Of a stretch of 64,000 nt of DNA, positions 57,573-64,000 are shown piece after piece. Position 1 is the first letter of the stretch; the number at the start of each line of letters is the position of its first letter. The translations under genes and the position numbers were made by a program. Source of the stretch: Aldehydirespirator sp965200005 (GTDB lineage: Bacteria > Actinomycetota > Acidimicrobiia > Acidimicrobiales > Aldehydirespiratoraceae); the NCBI GenBank assembly GCA_965200005.1, contig OZ241331.1, positions 2,728,001-2,792,000 on the forward strand, in the 5' to 3' direction. The notes under the pieces are model-generated. The model was not told the DNA's origin and did no database searches. It saw nothing but the letters and a program-made list of their open reading frames with translations.

Positions 57573-58427
57573 CTACCTCGGGAAGACCGGTCGGCGATGC
57601 CGAGAGAACAAGCGGCTGGTGACCAGCAGGTAAACACCCGATGCCACGATTAGAACGAGGCTCATCCAGATATTGACCCGCACTCCCCAGATCAGGCTTG
57701 CCGGATCGATCCGAACGGCTTCAATCCAGAGACGCCCGATCCCATAACCGAGCAAGTAGAAGGCGAGCAGCGATCCGGGGCCTCGTTCAGTCCGGTTGGT
57801 GGCGGCCATGACCCGCGACGCGTAACGGTTGCGCCGGTCGATCAGCAACAGCAGGCCACACAGCGCCAGATTCCACAGCGCCTCATACAAAAAGGTGGGA
57901 TGGAACGTCTCAACATCGAGATAATCGGCCGGGCGGTGTGCCACGTCGATCTCTAGACCCCATGGGAGATCGGTCGGTGAACCGTACAGCTCTTGGTTGA
58001 ACCAGTTGCCAAGACGGCCAATCGCTTGAGCAAGCGGCAGAGACGGAACCACCGCGGCGAGGACTTCCCGGCGGTCCATCTGCTGGCGTCTCACCATCCA
58101 GAGACCGGTCAGGATGCCAACTGCCATGCCGCCAGGGATCCCCAGGCCTCCCTTCCAGATTGCAAAAGCCTCAAGCCAGCCGTCTTCTTGGTATCGACGC
58201 CAATCGGTAAGCACGTGATAGGCACGTGCTCCGATGAGCCCAGCGGGAACTGCCCACAGCGCCACGCGGTTGATCTGGTCGGGATCGCCGCCCCGAGCAG
58301 CCCAGCGACGCCTCGACAATGCAATAGCGGCCAATGCGGCTAGCGCGATCATCAACCCGTAGGCCCGAAACTCAAGCGGCCCGATGCTCAAGCTGCCCGC
58401 TCCCGGGCTCGGGATCGACGCAATCAT
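57573..58427 (-). CDS. lgt: Prolipoprotein diacylglyceryl transferase
   Basis: About 284 residues, seven membrane segments. The Lgt signature GRLGNWFNQELYG is intact, with GLIGARAYHVLTDW before it and LLGYGIGRLWIEAVRID near the C-terminus. Attaches diacylglycerol to the lipobox Cys of prolipoproteins; clients in this window include the BMP and PpiC-type lipoproteins. I prefer ATG 58427; a TCTAAT box 6 nt upstream would make it leaderless. TTG 58445 would overlap the upstream gene. Confidence 0.95.
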   Translation of the reverse strand: MIASIPSPGAGSLSIGPLEFRAYGLMIALAALAAIALSRRRWAARGGDPDQINRVALWAVPAGLIGARAYHVLTDWRRYQEDGWLEAFAIWKGGLGIPGGMAVGILTGLWMVRRQQMDRREVLAAVVPSLPLAQAIGRLGNWFNQELYGSPTDLPWGLEIDVAHRPADYLDVETFHPTFLYEALWNLALCGLLLLIDRRNRYASRVMAATNRTERGPGSLLAFYLLGYGIGRLWIEAVRIDPASLIWGVRVNIWMSLVLIVASGVYLLVTSRLFSRHRRPVFPR

Positions 58428-58434
58428 GGCTGCA

Positions 58435-60222
58435 TTAGACAGCAAGGATCCGCTCTGAAGCAGCTTCGAGATCCGAGCAGGTTTCTGTCACAGCAGCCAG
58501 CATCGCCGGAACTCCAGCTACACGGTTGGTCGCAAACGAGCCGGCTAGCAACGCCCGGTCGGTACTTGTGTCAGTGTCAAGCTTGCGCGCTGCCAGCGCA
58601 CCGTCAGCGAGTGCGGCTCCAGCTGTGGTCACAGCCAGCATCCTCAGGTAAGCGTCTGCTCCTGCTAGACGCTCGTACCGGTCTGCTTTGACAAGCCACT
58701 CAGTGGCTTCCTGGGTAGCAGCCACGGCATCGGCAAGGTATTCGCGTACCCGGACCAATCCAGCGTGCATCGGGCCACTCGCGTCAGCGATGGCCTTGAC
58801 TGTCGAATCGATCTCGTTCAGGTGATCCCGCACGGCACCACCGCTGCGCATGGCCAGCTTGCGACCAACGAGATCAATCGCCTGGATGCCGTTCGTTCCT
58901 TCATATATCGGGGCGATCCGGGCGTCGCGGTAGTGCTGTGCTGAGCCGGTCTCCTCAACGAACCCCATGCCGCCGTGTACCTGCAGGCCTGTGCTCGCTA
59001 GTTCACAACCCACATCGGTTGCCCATGCCTTGGTGAGCGGGGTTAGCAAGGCGGCCCGCTCACTAGCAGCTTGACGTTGCACTCTGTTCGTGACATGTAC
59101 TGAGCGATCGATTGCCTCGGCGTTTCGATATGCGAGACCACGCATCGCACTGATGGTGCAGCGCATGTCAAGCAGCATGCGGCGAACGTCGGGGTGCTCA
59201 ATGATCTTCGAGGTTGCCCGAGCAGCGGCGCGGGGTGCGCGTCCCTGCCGACGTTCGTGAGCAAAGGCGAGCGCCTGCTGGCAGGAGCGCTCGGCGATGG
59301 CGACACCTTCGAGACCGACGCTGAGCCGGGCATAGTTCATCATCGTGAACATGGCCCGCATGCCGCCGTTCTCCTCGCCAACAAGGAACCCGACAGCACC
59401 GTCGGTGTCGCCATATGACATAACGCATGTGGGGCTGGCGTGAATGCCGAGTTTGTGCTCGATCGAGGTACACCACACGTCGTTGCGTGAGCCCGGCGCA
59501 GCATTGGCGTCGAGTAGCAGCTTGGGAACGATGAAGCAACTAATACCCGCGGTACCGGGTGGTGCGCCCGGAGTTCGGGCCAGTACCAGGTGCACGATGT
59601 TGTCGGCTAGGTCATGTTCGCCGTAGGTAATGAAGATCTTGGTGCCTGACAGCAAATACGAACCGTCGGGTTGGGGTGTCGCCTTAGTTGTGACCGCACC
59701 GACATCGGAACCAGCTTGAGGTTCGGTCAGGTTCATGGTGCCCGTCCAGGCACCGACCGCCATCTCAGGTAGGTAGAGATTCTTCTGTTCGTCTGTGCCG
59801 AATGCACCTATCAGGTTGATCGCACCCTGCGTTAGCAGCGGGCACAGTGACCAGGCCATGCAGGCGGAGGTGAACATCTCCTCGACGGCCAGACCGACAA
59901 GATGGGGAAACCCGCCGCCGCCATACTCGGGATCGATCGATAGGGCTCCCCAGCCGGCATCGACATAGGCGCTGTAGGCCTCCCTGAACCCGGTGGGCGT
60001 CACAACCGAACCGTCGTCGAGACGGCGTGACCCTTCCTGATCGCCGACCCGGTTGAGGGGTGCGATGACTTCCTGCGCGAACCGAGCGGCTTCTGTTAAC
60101 ACCTGCTCTACAACATCAGGTTCAACATGTTCGAAGTTGTCGAGTTCGACCAGACCCGCTAAGTCGGCCACATAGTTCAGATTGAAGAGGATCTCGTCAA
60201 GGTCGACTCGAAAGTCACTCAC
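58435..60222 (-). CDS. Acyl-CoA dehydrogenase, long form (DmdC-like architecture)
   Basis: 595 residues. FAD-dependent dehydrogenation of an acyl-CoA. N-terminal helical domain, central beta domain with LTEPQAGSDVGAV, and C-terminal domain with GLQVHGGMGFVEETG and IAPIYEGTNGIQAIDLVGRK, where the Glu of YEGTN is the catalytic base. An extra C-terminal domain of about 120 residues and the length of about 595 match the group containing 3-methylmercaptopropionyl-CoA dehydrogenase DmdC. No other DMSP genes are adjacent, so the substrate stays open. The start overlaps the upstream YihY gene by 4 bp. Confidence 0.92.
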   Translation of the reverse strand: MSDFRVDLDEILFNLNYVADLAGLVELDNFEHVEPDVVEQVLTEAARFAQEVIAPLNRVGDQEGSRRLDDGSVVTPTGFREAYSAYVDAGWGALSIDPEYGGGGFPHLVGLAVEEMFTSACMAWSLCPLLTQGAINLIGAFGTDEQKNLYLPEMAVGAWTGTMNLTEPQAGSDVGAVTTKATPQPDGSYLLSGTKIFITYGEHDLADNIVHLVLARTPGAPPGTAGISCFIVPKLLLDANAAPGSRNDVWCTSIEHKLGIHASPTCVMSYGDTDGAVGFLVGEENGGMRAMFTMMNYARLSVGLEGVAIAERSCQQALAFAHERRQGRAPRAAARATSKIIEHPDVRRMLLDMRCTISAMRGLAYRNAEAIDRSVHVTNRVQRQAASERAALLTPLTKAWATDVGCELASTGLQVHGGMGFVEETGSAQHYRDARIAPIYEGTNGIQAIDLVGRKLAMRSGGAVRDHLNEIDSTVKAIADASGPMHAGLVRVREYLADAVAATQEATEWLVKADRYERLAGADAYLRMLAVTTAGAALADGALAARKLDTDTSTDRALLAGSFATNRVAGVPAMLAAVTETCSDLEAASERILAV

Positions 60223-61121
60223 CCGGCTGAGGCTAACGCGCCATTACGACGGGCACGGGCGATCAGGATTGCGTTCGCTTCAGCGCCCACAAGCAAACCC
60301 ATCGCCATCAAGTACAGCCACACGATCAGCGACAAGGCCCCGCCTAGCAGGCCAAACACTGCATTCACGCCACCGGCGGCGATATCAAGATAGGAGCGGA
60401 ATCCGATCGTGACGCTCAACCACCAGACTGTGCCGACGACGGCGCCTGGCAGATGCACTCGAATCCTTGAACGGCTCAAGGGCGCGAAGTGATAGATCAT
60501 TGCAGCCCACAAGACGACGAGCACGAACACCCAGGGCCATCGGAACCAGTTCCATAGCGTCACGAACCACGATCCGAGGCCTAGCCGCTCGGCGAATTCC
60601 TCGCCCGTGCCTAGCAGTGGCCCGACGACCACGGTCGCGGCAACCACCGCCGCTACCGGCAACGTGATAAGCGTGAGCACCAGCCCCATGAGCCGCGTAG
60701 AGACCCAATTGCGCCGGTTCTCGTGACCGTAAACCACGTCGAGTGCTCCAACAACCGCCGTTAGCCCTCGTGACGCGGTGTATGCGGACAGCACCACGCT
60801 GATCGTTATGAGTCCAGCGTTTGAGCGGTCGAACACTTCTGCGACGGTAGCTGCCAGAGTGTTGTCATCGCCGAACACTGCGGACACTTGCTCAACGACC
60901 CAGTCTTTGATTGCAGCCTCGGCATCAACACCTGCGATCACCTCAACCGAACCGAGCGCTGCCGCAAATAGCAGCATGGCGGGGAACAGCCCGAGCACGG
61001 CAAAGAAGGCGATCTCTGCGGAAAGGCCACCGACGCGGGCGCGTGACCAGCCGTCACGGAACTCATTGATCAGTTCCAGCGACGCCCGCAAGCGTGCCCT
61101 TAGCTCGGGGCGGCGCACCAT
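60219..61121 (-). CDS. YihY/BrkB family membrane protein
   Basis: 300 residues with about six transmembrane segments. The family opening GLSAEIAFFAVLGLFPAML and the later VHLPGAVVGTVWW and LLGGALSLIVWLYLMA, followed by GLLVGAEANA, are clear. YihY proteins have no established transport substrate; the old name virulence factor BrkB and RNase BN are historical. Overlaps the acyl-CoA dehydrogenase by 4 bp. Confidence 0.92.
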   Translation of the reverse strand: MVRRPELRARLRASLELINEFRDGWSRARVGGLSAEIAFFAVLGLFPAMLLFAAALGSVEVIAGVDAEAAIKDWVVEQVSAVFGDDNTLAATVAEVFDRSNAGLITISVVLSAYTASRGLTAVVGALDVVYGHENRRNWVSTRLMGLVLTLITLPVAAVVAATVVVGPLLGTGEEFAERLGLGSWFVTLWNWFRWPWVFVLVVLWAAMIYHFAPLSRSRIRVHLPGAVVGTVWWLSVTIGFRSYLDIAAGGVNAVFGLLGGALSLIVWLYLMAMGLLVGAEANAILIARARRNGALASAG

Positions 61122-61196
61122 TAGGGCTTCAATGCTAAGCCAAGATCTCCTCGAGCAGGTACCACAGCCTCACCCGGCTGGCGGATGGGGCGCCTG

Positions 61197-64000
61197 TCAG
61201 CTACACCCGCTTGTCGAACCGCAGTGGGCGCACAAGTAACACGAACCGGCGCGCTGCATTGTGACACCACAGACCATGCAAAACGGTGCTCCCGCGTCGA
61301 TATCGGGCTTCTGGGTTGGCTTGAGGGCCCCGTCAGGCTCGCTGCTCCACATCTCAAGCTGCGTTGCGGGCCCGTTGTCGGGCCGGTATCGCGCCGTGGT
61401 TGGTGCTAGGTCATGGCCTTGGGCGGTGACCGTGGTTTGCTCCTCGACGCCTGGCAACGTGGGTTGGCTGCGCTCCCCTGTTGTGAGCACGCCAAGTGCA
61501 ACGCGTTGCTCGACCGGCAGGTACATCACAGCAAGCTTGCGGAACAGGTAGTCCATCAGGCTGGTAGCGATCCGTATCTCGGGATCGTCGGTGATACCTG
61601 CTGGCTCGAAGCGCACGCCTACGAAAGTCTTGACATAGGCCGATAGCGGAACCCCGTATTGCAAGCCGTGGCTAACTGAGATGGCGAAGGCGTCCATGAT
61701 GCCCGCCAGTGTGGAACCTTGTTTGGAGACCTTCACGAATATCTCGCCGGGCCGACCGTCGGGGTATTCACCGACGGTCACGAACCCCTTGCATTCAGCG
61801 ACCCGGAACTCGAACGTACGAGACGAGCGTGAACGGGGCAGACGGCAGCGCACCGGTGCCGCGGGCTCTGATGCACCCGAAGCGCCGTTAGATCCGTTAG
61901 ATGAAGCCTCCGCCGCCAGGTGACCTGCGTGATTGGTGGCCGCCGAGCCGTTAAGCCTTGAGGTCGGTGCCAGCTGGCTGTTTGAGTCGAGGCTGTTGCC
62001 ATGCGTGCTTGAAGCTTCGTCCTGGCGTCGCGATCCGACGCTTAAGGGTTGGGCCACCTTGGAGTTGTCGCGATAGATGGCCACCGCCTTGAGACCGAGC
62101 CGCCAGGCGTCAACAAGCAACTGCTCCACATCATCGACTGTGGAATCAGCCGGCATGTTCACGGTTTTGGAGATCGCTCCTGACAGCAGGGGCTGCACCG
62201 CTGCCATCATCTCTACATGACCTGAACTAGCGATCGAGTTGTCGCCTAGCGAGCAAGCGAACACAGCCCGGTGCTGTTCATCAAGCGGCGAACCCTCGAT
62301 CGTGTGGTGTTCGGCAATGTGGCTGACAATCTCATCAACCTGTTCTGGGCTGTATCCCAGGTTGCGCAACGCAGCAGGAACTGTCTGGTTGACAATTTCC
62401 ATCGTCCCGCCACCAACGAGCTGCTTTGACTTCACTAGCCCCAGGTCGGGTTCGATGCCGGTCGTGTCGCAATCCATCAACAGCCCGATCGTGCCGGTCG
62501 GTGCGAGCACGGTCGCTTGACTGTTGCGCACTCCCACGGAGGTGGCTCGTTCGCAGGTGTCATCCCAGATTTGCCTGGCGTTCTCAAGCACCCGGGTCGG
62601 CGCGAGATCGTCGTTGATCGCCGCTGTCGCGGTGCGGTGCATCTGGAGAACGCCAAGCATGTGTTCGCGGTTCTCTTCGAAACCCGCAAACGTGCCAACT
62701 CGTTCCGCGAGCCTCGCAGAGGTGTTGTAGGCCTGGCCTGTCATTAGCGACGTGATCGCGGCCGCGATTGCACGACCGCGATCTGAGTCATATGGCACTC
62801 CGAGCGCCATTAGTAGCGCACCTAGATTGGCGTAACCGAGCCCGATCTGGCGGAACGCTCTCGTGGTCTCGGTAATCGCCTGCGTGGGATAGTCGGCGTG
62901 ACCCACCAGGATCTCCTGCGCAACGAACACCAACTCAACTGCTCGGCAGAACCCGTCAACATCAAAGTCACCGTCGTCACCGAGGAACTTCAGCAGGTTG
63001 ATCGATGCCAGATTGCAGGCGCTGTCATCGAGATGCACATACTCCGAACACGGGTTGCTGGCGTTGATCGGCCCGGTCGTCGCAGCCGTGTGCCAGCGGT
63101 TGATCGTGCTGTGAAACTGCACACCCGGATCGGCACACTCCCATGCCGCTTCTGCAATCTGGCGCAAGATCGTGTGAGCAGGCACAGTCTTGACAGTGCG
63201 CCCATCCCTGCGAGCAACCAGATCCCAATCACGACCCTGCGTTGCCGCCTCCATGAAATCATCGGTCACACGCACCGAGTTGTTGGCGTTCTGATACTGC
63301 ACAGAGGCCGCGTCACGACCGTCAAGGCTCATATCAAAGCCCGCCTCGGCCAGCGCTCGCGACTTGCGTTCTTCGCGTGCTTTGCACCAGATGAACTCGA
63401 AGATGTCTGGGTGGTCGGCGTCGAGCACGACCATCTTGGCGGCTCGGCGGGTCTTGCCGCCCGACTTGATGGTGCCAGCCGAGGCGTCGGCGCCACGCAT
63501 GAAGCTGACTGGCCCTGACGCTGTCCCGCCACCGCTGAGCTTCTCGCAACTGGCACGAATCCGGGACAGGTTCACCCCAGCACCCGAGCCGCCCTTGAAG
63601 ATGCGGCCCTCCTCGCGATACCACTCAAGGATCGACTCCATGGTGTCGTCCACCGACAAGATGAAACACGCCGATGCTTGCTGGGGAACGCCCGCAACGC
63701 CGATGTTGAACCACACCGGCGAGTTGAATGCAGCCCGTTGCTCAAATAGCAACTCTGCCAACTCGGAATTGAACGTGTCTGACTCGAACACGTCGTCGAA
63801 GTACCCATCAGCGACGCCCCAGGCGGTGATGGTGTCAACGATGCGCGCCACTACTTCACGCAGCGAACGCTCACGGTCAGGAGTTCCTAAGTCACCACGA
63901 AAGTACTTTTGGGCGAGGATGTTCGTGGCGTTCTGCGACCACGACGACGGCACTTCCACGCCTGCCTGCTCGAAGGCGACGGATCCGTCGCGGTGATCGA
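61197..64000 (-). CDS. nrdJ: Vitamin B12-dependent (class II) ribonucleotide reductase, 5' end beyond the window
   Basis: At least 930 residues are present. The frame stays open to base 64000 (GSVAFEQAGVEVPSSWSQNA), so the N-terminus lies outside. Reduces ribonucleotides using adenosylcobalamin, without oxygen. Seen: FNSPVWFNIGV, SACFILSVDD, KGGSGAGVNLSRIR, the active-site NASNPCSEY, ATVLAPTGTIGLLMDCDTTG, a long Ser/Asn/Gly/Ala linker (about residues 655-710 from GTG 63959), and a C-terminal zinc ribbon with CMVCGVT and CAHCG plus terminal cysteines used for re-reduction. No nrdAB or nrdD in the window. Confidence 0.96.
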   Translation of the reverse strand, partial: DHRDGSVAFEQAGVEVPSSWSQNATNILAQKYFRGDLGTPDRERSLREVVARIVDTITAWGVADGYFDDVFESDTFNSELAELLFEQRAAFNSPVWFNIGVAGVPQQASACFILSVDDTMESILEWYREEGRIFKGGSGAGVNLSRIRASCEKLSGGGTASGPVSFMRGADASAGTIKSGGKTRRAAKMVVLDADHPDIFEFIWCKAREERKSRALAEAGFDMSLDGRDAASVQYQNANNSVRVTDDFMEAATQGRDWDLVARRDGRTVKTVPAHTILRQIAEAAWECADPGVQFHSTINRWHTAATTGPINASNPCSEYVHLDDSACNLASINLLKFLGDDGDFDVDGFCRAVELVFVAQEILVGHADYPTQAITETTRAFRQIGLGYANLGALLMALGVPYDSDRGRAIAAAITSLMTGQAYNTSARLAERVGTFAGFEENREHMLGVLQMHRTATAAINDDLAPTRVLENARQIWDDTCERATSVGVRNSQATVLAPTGTIGLLMDCDTTGIEPDLGLVKSKQLVGGGTMEIVNQTVPAALRNLGYSPEQVDEIVSHIAEHHTIEGSPLDEQHRAVFACSLGDNSIASSGHVEMMAAVQPLLSGAISKTVNMPADSTVDDVEQLLVDAWRLGLKAVAIYRDNSKVAQPLSVGSRRQDEASSTHGNSLDSNSQLAPTSRLNGSAATNHAGHLAAEASSNGSNGASGASEPAAPVRCRLPRSRSSRTFEFRVAECKGFVTVGEYPDGRPGEIFVKVSKQGSTLAGIMDAFAISVSHGLQYGVPLSAYVKTFVGVRFEPAGITDDPEIRIATSLMDYLFRKLAVMYLPVEQRVALGVLTTGERSQPTLPGVEEQTTVTAQGHDLAPTTARYRPDNGPATQLEMWSSEPDGALKPTQKPDIDAGAPFCMVCGVTMQRAGSCYLCAHCGSTSGCS

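Noticed and set aside
58428..58445. TTG start for lgt
   Set aside because: It would overlap the acyl-CoA dehydrogenase stop, and ATG 58427 has a -10-like box at the right distance.

Overview
The window looks like a chromosomal segment of an actinobacterium, most likely from the Acidimicrobiia (class-level placement is inference). The support is: moderately high GC; a housekeeping gene order typical of Actinobacteria (rsmI, metG, tatD, rpf-like, ksgA, ispE, tRNA-Gln, prs, rplY, pth, mfd, mazG, eno, divIC, DUF501, ppx); two tiny ribosomal proteins of the mycobacterial type (bS22-like at 39467-39559 and bL37-like at 49975-50064); a class II B12-dependent ribonucleotide reductase; and several genes whose start codon lies 6-7 nt after a TANNNT-like -10 box, the arrangement of leaderless actinobacterial mRNAs. 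No rRNA, CRISPR array, integrase or phage gene is visible.

Layout. 1-14 kb is accessory. It starts with the end of a DUF222/HNH (13E12-type) nuclease. Then come two S-layer-homology (SLH) proteins that share an apparently identical module of about 857 bp (807-1663 and 11068-11925) holding promoter, leader, signal peptide and three SLH repeats, but that end in unrelated domains. Between them lie an orphan ribbon-helix-helix protein, an arylsulfatase, an amidohydrolase, an SMP-30 hydrolase, an iron superoxide dismutase, a DUF3467 gene with two small tandem paralogs, and an AbiE-type toxin-antitoxin pair. 14-22 kb holds tRNA-Leu nested in the end of a conserved hypothetical gene, a Fe-S RecB-type nuclease, a frameshifted FadR/GntR regulator, an MFS exporter, a crotonase lacking both usual catalytic glutamates, and pyruvate carboxylase. 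22-50 kb is the housekeeping block, almost all on the minus strand. Molybdenum-hydroxylase genes interrupt it twice: the maturation cluster coxD-coxE-xdhC-mocA-coxG lies between divIC/thioesterase and DUF501, and a lone coxL-like gene lies between ksgA and ispE. 50-57 kb (plus strand) has a PHP phosphoesterase, a four-gene BMP/PnrA nucleoside-type ABC transporter operon and a phytanoyl-CoA dioxygenase-like protein. 57-64 kb (minus strand) has lgt, an acyl-CoA dehydrogenase, a YihY/BrkB membrane protein and nrdJ, whose 5' end runs off the window.

The strongest candidate for something undescribed is the SLH pair. In both copies a good -35/extended -10 promoter places an ATG exactly where a leaderless start belongs. 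That ATG is followed by a run of cytosines: 10 in copy 1, 11 in copy 2. The run length is the only difference I found between the two modules. Only 9 or 12 C would put the ATG in frame with the signal peptide and SLH domains, so both genes appear to be in an OFF phase here. This suggests a phase-variable surface-protein family with interchangeable C-terminal domains, which would be unusual for an actinobacterium. Whether the tract varies within a population cannot be told from one sequence.
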